Part shown: piece after piece, positions 35,400 through 45,233 of the stretch
Layout: the number at the start of each line of letters is the position of its first letter
Numbering within the stretch: the first letter of the stretch is position 1
Notes under the pieces: model-generated
The model's input: only the letters and a program-made list of their open reading frames with translations
What the model was told of the DNA's origin: nothing
The model's database searches: none
Made by a program: the position numbers and the translations under genes
Assembly (NCBI RefSeq): GCF_016704835.1
Contig: NZ_JADIZJ010000021.1
Coordinates: 868,001 to 932,000, forward strand
DNA length: 64,000 bases
Direction: 5' to 3'
Origin: Sphingopyxis sp.
GTDB taxonomy: Bacteria; Pseudomonadota; Alphaproteobacteria; Sphingomonadales; Sphingomonadaceae

Positions 35400-35446
35400 C
35401 AATTCTGGCAGAGGCATCGACACGGAATCCTAACCTGCCAGAATTG
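35400..35446. repeat. 12-bp inverted repeat upstream of tniA
   Basis: CAATTCTGGCAG and CTGCCAGAATTG are perfect inverted copies 23 bases apart, between tniA and the divergent helix-turn-helix fragment. It could be an operator or part of the element end. Confidence 0.55.
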
Positions 35447-35548
35447 TTGGCATGGAAATCAGGATAATACATTGATATTCAGTGCATAAATGCGGTTTCC
35501 ATAAACTTTGGCAGCCGACATCCGATTCCAGCGCTGCTGGGCTCTGCC

Positions 35549-35830
35549 GTGGCGACAGCAGCGCGTTGGGGGCAAGACGACCTGGAAACGCTCCACAGGG
35601 GTCTGGAATACGGTCAGGAGTGTCTGGCGGGTCGCTATGCCTCCTCGCACGCCCCTGCGGCCTGGACATTGCTTCTGGGGCTCGGCCCCCTCACCCGTGC
35701 CGATCTGGCTCGTGGGCTCAAGGTGACCCCACGAACTGCTTCGCAGATAGCACTGGCTCTTGAACAGGCGGGGCTGATTGCGCCGCCTACCCAAGAGCGA
35801 CCGTTGCAACCCGTAATGCCGCGACGCTGA
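35549..35830 (+). pseudogene. helix-turn-helix protein, C-terminal portion
   Basis: A 93-codon frame: WGQDDLETLHRGLEYGQECLAG, then APAAWTLLLGLGPLTRADLARGLKVT and TASQIALALEQAGLIAPP. The latter is a winged-helix-like domain resembling the end of the broken gene at 30.9-31.9 kb. The upstream part, towards tniA, is out of frame or absent, so it is probably a truncated or frameshifted relative. Family unknown. Confidence 0.4.
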
Positions 35831-35875
35831 GATGGCCTGAAGATGTCCGACGTAGCGCCGACTCCTCCCCTCTTG

Positions 35876-35945
35876 TGAATCTTCATCAAGAAATCCAAAT
35901 TCAAACATCATGTTGATGTTAGACGGTTTATATGAATCTTTAGAA
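35876..35945. other. AT-rich stretch beside the iterons, candidate unwinding region
   Basis: A clearly AT-rich block in a GC-rich window. It contains the dyad AACATCA-TGT-TGATGTT and two copies of TGAATCTT. Next to the repeats at 36008 it would suit a DNA-unwinding element of a plasmid origin. Confidence 0.4.
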
Positions 35946-36007
35946 GGTTAAGCCCTTTGGTTTGGAGCGTAGACCAGCTTGAATCCACGAGTCGCTTGTT
36001 GAGGGCC

Positions 36008-36110
36008 GTTCCCGGAGGATCGATGATCGGTTCCTGAAATGTCGGGCATTCCGTTCCCGATGTATCGTTGGATCGTTCCTCTTGTGTCGGATGTTGTTCC
36101 TGAAAGGTCG
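36008..36110. repeat. five iteron-like direct repeats, candidate oriV
   Basis: GTTCC recurs at 36008, 36030, 36053, 36075 and 36096, i.e. every 21-23 bases (two helical turns). In every copy TCG follows at positions 13-15 of the unit, giving GTTCCY, six variable bases, TCG. Such spacing is typical of Rep-binding iterons. The array lies about 350 bases beyond the 3' end of repA and next to an AT-rich block, so it is a good origin candidate. Confidence 0.65.
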
Positions 36111-36465
36111 AAGGCGCAGGATTATCCGCTGTTTGAGCGAGTCATTTGAATCAGTTTGTAAGGCGGGATTCGGAAAGAGGTTCAATTGGCTGCCTGAGGT
36201 GTTGAGCGAGCCAGTCGGCAGGATTGGCGTCCGCGTGCAACACGACACAATGGGAACGGCGTCGAGGTTTGGATGTTCGTGGCTTTGGAGCTTATGAGAA
36301 AGCGGAGGATGTGTGATGCCCTCTTGTGTCACTTGCCACGCGCAGATTGGCGCGTCGCCAGAGCATCAACCTCCCGTAGCTCGTGCCGGTGCTTTTCATG
36401 CCAGCGCCGAACATAGCCGATAAATGCCCTTTGCCAGTTGGCGGGCGTGCGGGAGGGATCCGCGT

Positions 36466-37618
36466 TTACCAGGCTTCAAACTCCGCATGCAGGTTGTAGA
36501 GGTCCCAGCCCGGGCATTCTGATCGCAGTAGAGTAAGGGTCTCGTCGGTCATAAAGCCGCGCGTGGCCTTGTCGCTGAGTCCGACTACGGCTTTGTTGAT
36601 GAGCGAAGTAGCGTCAAATTTTGCTGCGGGCGAATTAGCGGTAGTGGCCTGTACCGGCTTGCTTTCGTCTGAAGGTTTCCTGGAGGAAACTTTAAGGGCA
36701 ACGATGGATTGGCTAATCCGGATTGGTTCTGTGGCAGCTTTCCTTGGATCACCGGGCTCAGCGGCGCCATCATCACGACGCATGCGTAGCATCGGCTCTT
36801 TGCGACCCTCGCTATCCTCAATGGACAGCTGGTAGCCCGGCAATGCGTTCTTTGCAGCGATCTTGATGATCTCGAACTTGAAGCGACGATAGGGGCCCTC
36901 AGCTCCGCTCTTTCCAAACAGAGTGGGCATGGAAATTGCGAAGCCCCCTCCCCGCCCCACCGGCATGCTTCCTCGCGACGCGGTAAAGCCAGCGCTCGCG
37001 GCCGCCAGTGATGTCGAAATAAGCGCGGTCGATAGACAGCACCCCGCCCTTCATCAGCACGCCTTCCCAGAACCAGTTGCTGAGTTCCAGAGTCATTCCC
37101 TGGATCGCTCGGTACGCTCGTCGATCAATTGGGTCCAGCCATCGAGCCAGCTGAAAGTGGCTCTCTGCGATTCCTCAGCGCGGATATTGGTCTTGACAGT
37201 AGTAGACACAAGTCGATCCAGTGCCTGGCCAAAGCAGCTCATAAGCCCGTCCCGTAGTGGGGCGTCCAATGGCGCCGCAACAAATCGTATGGCATGATAT
37301 GAAGCGTGCGAGGAATGTCGTTCAGCCCGCGTCGCTGCATGTCGGCCAGCATCGAGGCGCAGTAAATCAGGATGTCGGCGTCCCAGATAGTTGCCATGCC
37401 AAATTGCGGGTTGGACGAGACGTTGACCCATAGTTGCCATCGGGCGACGTGTAATCAATCGCCTTTACCCGCTTGGTCTTGGCCAGTGAGAAGAACGGAC
37501 GCTCCATCATCTCGCGCTGATCGCGCAGTGAGGTCGGCGAGATACGGCAAAACAGATCGAACTGTTCGTTGATTGCGCGCTTGGCGGCCCGTGTTTCAGG
37601 AGTGCTCGTAGCGCTCAT
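36466..37618 (-). pseudogene. repA: RepA-type plasmid replication initiator, frameshifted
   Basis: Pieces in several frames add up to one ~380-residue initiator of the RPA family: MSATSTPETRAAKRAINEQF to SLAKTKRVKAIDYTSPDG, a middle with QALDRLVSTTVKTNIRAEES, then MTLELSNWFWEGVLMKGGVL to ERWLYRVARKHAGG, and the tail FKFEIIKIAAKNALPGYQL ending FEAW. At least three one-base shifts. The protein would bind the neighbouring iterons and start replication. If the shifts are real this replicon is dead; if they are consensus errors it is the active one. Confidence 0.8.
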
Positions 37619-37703
37619 CGGGAAGTTTCCTCAGGAAACATTTCGCCCCATCCAGACAGAAGTTTCCTCGGAGGAAACTCTCCTACAAGGGCACTAAGCG
37701 AGC

Positions 37704-38780
37704 TCAAGCTAGCGAAACCCCGTTCTGCCGCAATGTCTCCAGCACGGTTTGCCAAGCCTTCTGCAACTGCTCGTCACTGGCACCGCCACCTGTAGGCAAA
37801 TGGAGAGTGCACCCTGACGAGTAACGGATTGACCGGATAAGATCGGTCGGCCAAACTGCCTGCAATTTCAATCCGCGTATCGGCCACTCGAGCTTTAGGG
37901 GCGCTCGACGCGTCCATCAGGCGCTTGAGGACAGCACCAGCAAGCGGTGGGGAAGCAATGGCAGAGGCCGCCGCGTTCGAAGTGGCAATGGCACCCGCTT
38001 CGGCAACGATTGCCTGGGCGCGATTATGGTCGTCCAACGCATTCGCTAGAGCATAAGCGGGATTCAGTGTCCGTTCGCTTAGATCAGAGAACGCAGACAG
38101 CACGGTGTCCGGAATTGTGGCGGCCCTAGAGCATTTGGACAACCAGCCCTTGGACAGCTTCAAGCGTTCGGCCATGCGCACCGCCTTGCCGCCATAATGG
38201 GCTTCAAGCGCCGCAGCATAGTTGCGCTTTCGCTCGATATCCGAGACATCCTTGCGCGCGCGGTTCTCAATGTCGGCGAGACGGAAAGCTGCCTCGTCAT
38301 CCAGATCGGCGACCTGGGCGAGCAGCTTCATTTCCGGATAAGAGTTGGCGCGCAGCCACGAGATCGCAAATGCCGCCGGGTGCCCGCGATCACCTCATAG
38401 TCATAGTCGGGATCACCGCTGACATGGCGCACCACGACAGGAACCTTCTGACCACCCTCGGCGAGGATTGAGTCGATCAGATCTTGCACCGCCTCAACCA
38501 GGAGACGCTCCTGAATTCGAGCATTACCAGCCCAGAGGCGCACCCTGGCCGGATTGATCAGAAGCTGGGTGACCTGCCGAACCTCACCCGATGCCGCGCG
38601 CGCAAGTGCATTCTCTCGGCCAGACTCAAGCCGGCCCTGTTGCTGGCACGCGCTGGTCCGGCAATGTGCGGGGCAGGGAGGTCATCTTCAACTACCAAAG
38701 GGATCGCCGGGCTTTCCCGGCGGGAGCGGTGCCTCATCGGCAAGGAGACCGGCCAGATAATCGCTTTGCTTGCGGGCCAT
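37704..38780 (-). pseudogene. parB: ParB-family partition protein, frameshifted
   Basis: Starts MARKQSDYLAGLLADEAPLP and continues in other frames with RQVTQLLINPARVRLWAGNA, VPVVVRHVSGDPDYDYEVIAGTRR, then FAISWLRANSYPEMKLLAQV, a helix-turn-helix (RMAERLKLSKGWLSKCSRAATIP) and the end GASDEQLQKAWQTVLETLRQ at a TGA, 37704-37706. The break after GTRRH needs one extra T in a T run; the last one needs one fewer T. It follows parA by 55 bases and precedes repA, the usual partition-replication order. It binds parS sites to segregate the plasmid. Confidence 0.8.
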
Positions 38781-38835
38781 CAGACAAACTCCCCATCCAG
38801 CGTTCCCGAAAGATAGTCGAACATAACATGAACAT

Positions 38836-40047
38836 CAATTCCCGAGCAGGCATCCTATCCATTGACCACTGCCTCCCTCGCTCGCGGGTGCCGCTATACC
38901 CCAGCCGCGCCGCACCATGGCTTCCACCTGGCCCAGGGCTTCGTCGAGGTTGGCCCGGCAGCGTTTTGGGTGCGCGGTGTGCCGATAGGGCGCTCAAGCT
39001 CGTACACGGTCATCATGCGTAAAGCCGCATGGCTGATTTCTGCGCTTTCAAGGATCGGGACCCGCAAAAGCGCAGGACCGAACGTCTGTTCCATGATTTG
39101 CCGCACCATGGCGTGACTGGGATCATTCCGGAATCGAATTTGGAACAGATCAGCCGAATAAATCATACTCAACTTCGATCCCCGCCTGCGCGAGCTGCGA
39201 GGTCACCTGATCCATCATCGAGAGGAACTGAACCGTGGAACAGAAATCGGGCGTCGTCGCTGCCATTGGTACCAGCAAAGCATTGGCCGCCTGCATCACC
39301 GCTAGGCTGATCGTGCCGAGGGCAGGGGGAGGATCGAGGATGACGATGTCATAGTCGCGCGCGAGATCCCTGCAAACCGCGTTTCAGCTTGCGAAAGCGC
39401 GATGCGAGGACCGAGCCGCCGTCTGCCCCGGATGCCGCGAGCTCATATTCCACGTCGAACAATTCCAGGTTTGACGGAATCAGGTCGACGTTCGGCCACG
39501 GGGTCTTCTGGACGGCATAGAGCAGGTCAGTCTGTGTCGGATCGATCGACAAATAGGGGTAAAGCGTCTGCTCGCGGGCTATGTTGAAATGCGGATTAAA
39601 GCCGAACAGCGTCGTAGTCGTCGCTTGGCTGTCGCAGTCGACCACAAGCACCCGATAGCCTTGAACGCCGAAGTAGTGCGCAAGATGTGTCGTGACAGTC
39701 GACTTGCCGACACCACCTTTGAAATTCTGCACAGCAATGATTGCAGGTCGGTCGAGTGGCGCTCGGGCAGGCGAAGCACCCAGAACATCGCGCATATTGA
39801 GAAGTGCTTCGATCGAATAGCCCGGTCGGCGACCATTTCGGTGGGCGGGGAGGCGGTAGTCGACCGTCGTCCTCGGCCATCCGGATGCGATTGGTCGAAC
39901 AGCCAAGTAGTGCTGCAGCTTCGGCGATGCCATAGCGCACGGAAAGCGCCTTGCGACTCTCGGAAGGAACGCCTGCCGCCGTAACCGCTCAATCATTTTT
40001 TCGCCAGCTTCAGCCATTTCGGCAATGCGGGAGACTTCTGAATTCAT
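38836..40047 (-). pseudogene. parA: ParA-family partition ATPase, frameshifted
   Basis: The start is MNSEVSRIAEMAEAGEKMIE. A MerR-like N-terminal helix-turn-helix (RYGIAEAAALLGCSTNRIRM) is in another frame. The deviant Walker A IIAVQNFKGGVGKSTVTTHL and VVDCDSQATTTTLFG follow in frame. YDIVILDPPPALGTISLAVM and the end RKRCRANLDEALGQVEAMVR are again shifted, the last by one A missing from an A run. The stop is at 38836. Four or so one-base shifts in about 400 codons. First gene of parA-parB-repA. Confidence 0.8.
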
Positions 40048-40065
40048 AACTGCCCCGATGCGCGC

Positions 40066-40105
40066 GAATGAATGTTTTCGAGCACATAGCAAGTCAAATT
40101 CATTC
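40066..40105 (-). promoter_or_regulatory. dyad and promoter candidate upstream of parA
   Basis: GAATGAAT (40066-40073) and ATTCATTC (40098-40105) flank a minus-strand TTGACT box (40092-40097) with a weak -10 about 17 bases on. ParA proteins with N-terminal helix-turn-helix domains repress their own operon through such dyads. Confidence 0.45.
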
Positions 40106-40159
40106 AGTCCAGCGCGGGAAGTTTGAACTAGAAGCCGCCGTTGCGTCGATCTTGGCACG

Positions 40160-40190
40160 CGGGGAGGGGAGGGGACTGGGCTCGATGCCC
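40160..40190 (+). promoter_or_regulatory. G-rich leader before the toprim gene
   Basis: GGGGAGGGGAGGGG followed by a short hairpin GGGC-TCGAT-GCCC directly before the toprim start. It resembles the leaders at 41027 and 61997. Confidence 0.4.
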
Positions 40191-41030
40191 ATGTCCCTTG
40201 TTCGCAACAGACCCACAGCTGAGCTCCGGTCCCTGGTCCACCGTCTTGGCGGTACCTGGTCCGGCGACACCGCCATGTGCGCTTGCCCGGCCCATGCCGA
40301 CAGAACCCCGTCGCTGTCGGTCCGCCAGGGGGACCGAGGCATACTCGTCACCTGCCATGCGGGCTGCGATGCCAGAGACGTTCTGCGCGAACTTGCACGC
40401 ATCGAGCACCTGCCCGACTTTCGTCGGGCTATCGTTGAAAGCAACAGGCGGTCCCGGCAAGCCCATCTCGCCATCTGGCGCGCGGCCAATGCCATCGAGG
40501 AACGCTCGCCGAGCGTTACATCCGCGACACACGTGGCATCTGGGCGCCGCTCAGCGATGTCCGATTCCACCCACAATGTCCGCGAGGGCAGGGGGCCTTT
40601 GCCAGATTCGAGCCCGCGCTCTTGGTCGCCATGCACAAGCTTGGCGAAATCGCCGCGATCCAGCGGATATTCCTCGATCCCGGCACGGCCAACTGGACTG
40701 AAAAAGCTCTGTCTCGGGCAGGCAATTGGGGCGGCCTGGACCAATGGGCCTCCCGCTCGAACCATTGGCCTGTGCGAAGGGTTCGAGACGGCTGCCGCCT
40801 ACATGTCGCTTACCGGTATTCAGGCTTGGGCGACCATGGGGGCCAAACGGTTCCACCAACTGACCATCCCATCAGATGTCGAGACGCTGATCCTGCTTGC
40901 CGACAACGATACCGAAGGCCGGCGTGCCCGTGATCGCGCCAGGGAGGCATACAAACGTCCGGGCCTCACCATCGAGACCGAATGGCCACCGGGGCGCATG
41001 AACGACTGGGCGCAGCTCCTGAAGCGGTGA
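40185..41030 (+). pseudogene. toprim/primase-like plasmid protein, frameshifted
   Basis: A CHC2-like zinc-finger region (MCACPAHADRTPSLSV then VTCHAGCDARDVLREL, about residues 25-70) and a toprim domain (IGLCEGFETAAAYMSL, ETLILLADNDTEGRRARD) are in the main frame. The middle (LAERYIRDTRGIWAPLSDVR to IQRIFLDPGTANWTEK) is in another. One G is missing near 40500 and one A near 40715; restoring both joins the parts. About 280 residues, as expected for plasmid toprim proteins that replace a primase. It is followed immediately by the strawberry-notch-like gene. Confidence 0.75.
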
Positions 41031-41084
41031 GGGGAGGGGGGGACGAAGGGATGCGGCCGTTTTGGCCCTTCCCGGGAGAATTCC
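41027..41084 (+). promoter_or_regulatory. G-rich leader before the strawberry-notch-like gene
   Basis: GTGAGGGGAGGGGGG, then GAAGGG, a small hairpin (GGCC-GTTTT-GGCC) and a GGGAGAA ribosome site. The whole arrangement is repeated before the ParB-like gene at 62 kb. Confidence 0.5.
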
Positions 41085-43541
41085 ATGACCTCGACGATTT
41101 CGCGTTCCGCCGCGATCCTTGCTGCCGCCCAGACCCTTGCCGCCAAGATACTCCTCGCCATTCCGGTCGACCGTGCCGCGCTCACCCAGGCCATGACCGA
41201 GGCCGCCGGTGGCAGCGATGCAGATGGCTTTTGGCAGCAGCGCGACAGTTTCGAGGCGCTCGAGGCGGCGATTACGCTGACTGCGCACGAACTTACCTCA
41301 AGATGCGACGGCGCATCGGCAATCCGGACACTGGAAGCGATCACGCGCGAGCTTCCTACCCATACCGTGCGCAGCGAGGATCAGATCGAGTATCAGCAGT
41401 TCTCGACCCCGCCCGCACTCGCATTGCTCGCTATCCAGCTGGCGCGGCTGACATCTGACGACGTGTTCCTCGAGCCGAGCGCTGGCACCGGGATCATCGC
41501 GTCACTGGCACGCCCGCATGTCGCCAACACCCAGCTCAACGAACTGGAGCCCACCCGCGCCGGGATCCTGGAAGGTCTGTTCCCGGCTCTGCCCGTCACC
41601 CGGCACGACGGGGCCAAGATCAGCGCGCTGCTATCAGGAATGCCGCGTCCGAGCGCCATCGTTATGAACCCGCCGTTTTCAATATCGCAATCACATGGGC
41701 AAGACGCCAACACGGCGGCACGGCACCTGCGATCAGCGCTCGACCATCTGCTGCCCGGCGGGCGCGTCGTCGCGATCATGCCTGACTGGTTCACAACGTC
41801 TGCCAAATACGCACATGCATTTCGTCATACGCTCGAAGGCGCGCGGGTTGTCCTGTCGCTGCGGCTCGATAAGGGCGCCTATGCCAAACACGGCACTGGA
41901 ATCGCGGTCCGGGTGTTTGTGATCGACAAGGTTGCGGGCGACATATCGGTCTCGACCATCAACAGGCAAAGCCCGCTCGAACTCTACGAGGCAATTCCCG
42001 TCATCCCGACGCGTGCTTCGCTGCGCGGATCCACGCCGCCCCCAGTCTCCCGCGCCGGCAAGCTGAGCTTCTTCCGGGCGGTGAAAAGCGGGCCTGCGCG
42101 CCCTGTCGTGATCCGTCGCCCACAAACCAACGAGGTTAAACCTGTTGCCTATGTGGTTCTCGATGAGCCGGCCCCAATGGGCGAGCAGCGCGGGGTCTAT
42201 GCCGATTACCGGCCATCGCGAGTGGTTCTGCCCGAAGCAGGCGAACACCCAACGCACCTCGTCGAATCCGCCGCCATGGCGTCGATCGCGGCTCCCAAAC
42301 CGCAATATGTGCCCAATCTGCCCGAGCGCACAGTCACCGCGCGGCTCCTGTCAGCCGCCCAGCTTGAAACCGTGATCTATGCCGGCGAGGCCTGGTCGCG
42401 CGATCTGTATGGACGCTTCACCCATCCGCCCAGCGAAGTTGCGCTCAAGGAGGACCCAGATGGCGAGGCCTACCGAACCGGTTTCTTCCTCGGCGATGGC
42501 ACCGGGGCAGGGAAGGGGCGTCAAGCTGCGGCCTGCATCCTCGACCAGTGGCTGCGCGGTAATCGCCGTCACATCTGGATCAGCAAAAACGCGCCGCTCC
42601 TGGAAGACGCGCAGCGCGACTGGAGTGCGATCGGCGGTCTGCCTGCCGACATTCTTGAACTGTCGCGCTGGAAGATTGGCGAGGAGATAACCGCGCCTGA
42701 GGGCATCCTGTTCGTTCCTTATGGCACGTTGCGTTCCTCGCGCGTCGAAGACACGCGCCTTGATCAGATCGTGCGCTGGGCCGGATCCGACTTCGAGGGC
42801 GTCGTCGTGTTCGACGAGGCTCATGAAATGGGCGGTGTGGCGGGTGGGGAAGGGGCCTTGGGGCAGAAGGAGGGCTCGTTGCAGGGTATCGCCGGGGTGC
42901 TGCTGCAAAACACCCTACCGCGCGCTCGTGTGCTCTATGCCTCGGCAACGGGAGCATCCGACGTCAACAACCTCGCCTATGCGGTGCGGCTTGGTCTGTG
43001 GGGGCCGGGCACGGCCTTTGCGGGCCGCGAGCAGTTCATCAGCGAAATCCGCGATGGCGGTATCGCCGCGATGGAGCTGGTAGCCCGCGATCTCAAGGCC
43101 TCGGGGCTCTATCTTTCACGCGCGCTGAGCTTTGGGGGCATCGAATACGACATCCTGCGTCATGAACTCACCCCAGCGCAGATCGCCATCTACGACAAAT
43201 ATGCTGAGGCCTGGACCATCATCCACCAGCACCTCGAGGACGCGCTGGAACTGACCGGCGTGGTCGACCCGCTCGAGAACCGCACGCTCAACAGCGGAGC
43301 CAAGGCGGCGGCGCGCAGCCGGTTTGAGGGCACCAAGCAGCGGTTCTTTGCCCAGGTGCTGCTCTCGCTCAAACTGCCTTCGATCTATCCGGCGGTCGAT
43401 GAGCATCTGGCAGCGGGCGAAAGCGTCGTCGTCCAGCTTGTCAGCACCGCGGAATCAATCCTCAATCGGCGGCTTAATGAGCTCGATCCCGAGGAACGCG
43501 AGGCGCTCGATCTGGACTTGTCACCCCGTGAGGCGATCTAA
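41085..43541 (+). pseudogene. strawberry-notch-like methylase/helicase, 5' part (split by RIT element)
   Basis: 818 codons of a very large plasmid protein. The N-terminal methyltransferase-like domain has FLEPSAGTGIIASLARP (about 135) and the AIVMNPPFS motif (about 193). The helicase has the Walker A FFLGDGTGAGKGRQAA (about 470) and VVVFDEAHEMG (about 575). The frame ends at LSPREAI and a stop created by inserted sequence; it resumes after 47.25 kb with EAIADYLTRAF. Members are predicted DNA-remodelling enzymes conserved on alphaproteobacterial plasmids next to ParB-like genes. Interrupted here, so inactive unless the insertion excises. Confidence 0.85.
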
Positions 43542-43558
43542 TGTTGAGCTCAACATTA
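43539..43558. repeat. perfect 20-bp palindrome at left edge of RIT element
   Basis: TAATGTTGAG is followed directly by its inverse complement CTCAACATTA. It starts where the coding frame breaks and may be part of the recombination site. Confidence 0.7.
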
Positions 43559-43564
43559 GACGTA

Positions 43565-43647
43565 TTCTTTGCAGTCGCAGTTTATGTCGAGTGTGGCGGC
43601 GGGAGGCGCAGGTTTCCTTCGGTTTTCCATGATTTCACTCAGATAAT
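43565..43647 (+). repeat. RIT left terminal inverted repeat
   Basis: Begins TTCTTTGCAGTCGCAGTTTA and matches, inverted, the sequence ending at 47257. There are two substitutions and one single-base gap over about 83 bases. Confidence 0.85.
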
Positions 43648-43685
43648 TACAGTTCCTTCGACCTCAACAAGTCGAAGGAAGCTAC

Positions 43686-45233
43686 ATGCGAACAAGATCA
43701 TCATTGCCGTTTCGAGCGGCCCCGCTCCGGGTCGAAGACCCGCCCAGTCACGGCACCCTACTCACCGCATTCCTCTCCTCTCTGTCGCTCGACGAGAGGT
43801 CAGCCTGTGCGGTTCTGTTTGGCGCTGCTGCCCGCCATTTCCTGCATTGGCTGGAGCTGCATGGGATCGCAGTCCGCACGATCGACGATCGGGCTGTTCG
43901 GCGGTTCGAGAAGCACCGGTGCCGGTGCCACCGGTATTCGGCGCAGCAGCCAGTATATAAGGCGGACATTGCAGCGCGGGTCAGACGCTTCGTCCGCTTC
44001 CTGGAAGATCAAGGCTACGTCGAAGTCGACGACGGGATCGACGATTTGCCACGGCACCTCGCCGACTATTTCGACGCGATCAATAGTCTGCAACTCGCGC
44101 AGGGACCGGCGCAGTCCTATCGATCCGAGGCCGAGCATGTCGTGGCCTGGCTTCGCATTGCGCGACGACGGTGGGCCGATATCGACGACACGATCATCGA
44201 CCAGTACGCCGTGCATGATTGCCGTTGCCCGGTCTGGCGCAAGCGGGGCAAGCTGGTCGCCACGGGCACCAAGCGGCGGCGGCGCTGCGCTCGGCACTTC
44301 GTCGAGTTTCTGCGGGGTCGGGGCGTCATCCCATCGGTCGAACCGGTGGTGGACGATAACCCGCACATGGCGGCATATCTTACATGGCTCAAGCAACATC
44401 GCGGCGCGACCGACGAGACGATCCGGCGTTACCGGACCGATATCACGCGGCTCCTGCCCATGCTCGGCGAGCCTTCACAATGGGATGCAGCCGCTCTCAG
44501 GCGCGCATTCCAACGACGAAGCAAGGAGACGCCGGGTTCGGCATCGCTGCTCGTCACGATAATGAGGAGCTACATTCGGTTTTTGATCGTGCAAGGCGAG
44601 TGCCGACCGGCATTGTTGCACGCGATACCATCAGTGCAGCGCTACCGCCTTTCGGCGTTACCCCGTCACGTCGACCCGGCCATGATCGAGAAGATCATTG
44701 CAGCCTGTCCGACCGATCGGCCGGTGGAAGTCCGCGACAAGGCCATCATTCTCCTGCTCGCCAGGCTCGGACTGCGAGCGGGCGATGTCCGGGACATGCG
44801 GCTCGACGATATCGATTGGCGGGGCGGGTACATCCGGGTCAAGGGCAAGACCCGAAGGCCGGACCGGTTGCCACTGCCGCAGGATGTCGGCGACGCGATT
44901 CTGGCATATCTTGCGGCAGCCCGCCCGAAGGCCGTCGAAGACCATCTGTTCCTGCGCGTGCAAGCTCCGTTCCGGCCATTCAGCTCGTCCGCGGAGATCG
45001 CAGGCATCGTCGCACGCACGCACGAGCGCGGTGGGATCGAAGGGGTGCCGACCGGGTCGCACATATTCCGGCATTCGCTTGCCACCAACTTGCTGCGCGC
45101 GGGCGCGGGCCTGGAGTCCGTAGGGACCATCCTGCGTCACAGCTCGCCCGAGACCACTGCCATCTACGCCAAGGTCGATCTGCCGATGCTCATGAAGATC
45201 GCGCAGCCCTGGCCCGGAGACCTGCCATGTTGA
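43686..45233 (+). CDS. tyrosine recombinase A of RIT element
   Basis: A 515-residue tyrosine recombinase. The N-terminal arm and SAM-like domain precede a catalytic domain with ARLGLRAGDVRDMRLDDIDW (first Arg), SHIFRHSLATNLLRAGAGL (H-x-x-R), VGTILRHSSPETTAIYAKVD (His and nucleophilic Tyr). Its length fits the first, largest recombinase of RIT trios. The end overlaps the second gene by seven bases. It probably acts with its two partners to move the element. Confidence 0.9.
   Translation: MRTRSSLPFRAAPLRVEDPPSHGTLLTAFLSSLSLDERSACAVLFGAAARHFLHWLELHGIAVRTIDDRAVRRFEKHRCRCHRYSAQQPVYKADIAARVRRFVRFLEDQGYVEVDDGIDDLPRHLADYFDAINSLQLAQGPAQSYRSEAEHVVAWLRIARRRWADIDDTIIDQYAVHDCRCPVWRKRGKLVATGTKRRRRCARHFVEFLRGRGVIPSVEPVVDDNPHMAAYLTWLKQHRGATDETIRRYRTDITRLLPMLGEPSQWDAAALRRAFQRRSKETPGSASLLVTIMRSYIRFLIVQGECRPALLHAIPSVQRYRLSALPRHVDPAMIEKIIAACPTDRPVEVRDKAIILLLARLGLRAGDVRDMRLDDIDWRGGYIRVKGKTRRPDRLPLPQDVGDAILAYLAAARPKAVEDHLFLRVQAPFRPFSSSAEIAGIVARTHERGGIEGVPTGSHIFRHSLATNLLRAGAGLESVGTILRHSSPETTAIYAKVDLPMLMKIAQPWPGDLPC

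Larger units (their letters stand above)
31855..35446 (-). mobile_element. degraded tniA-tniB-tniQ (Tn5053/Tn402-like) transposition module
   Basis: tniA, tniB and tniQ follow each other on the minus strand with short gaps or overlaps, as in Tn5053/Tn402-type transposons. All three carry frameshifts. A 12-bp inverted repeat lies just outside tniA, but I could not find the usual 25-bp terminal repeats, so the outer limits are uncertain. Confidence 0.6.

Noticed and set aside
35981..36117. CRISPR-like array
   Set aside because: The repeat unit is only partly conserved, with no constant-length spacers and no cas genes; iteron structure explains it better.
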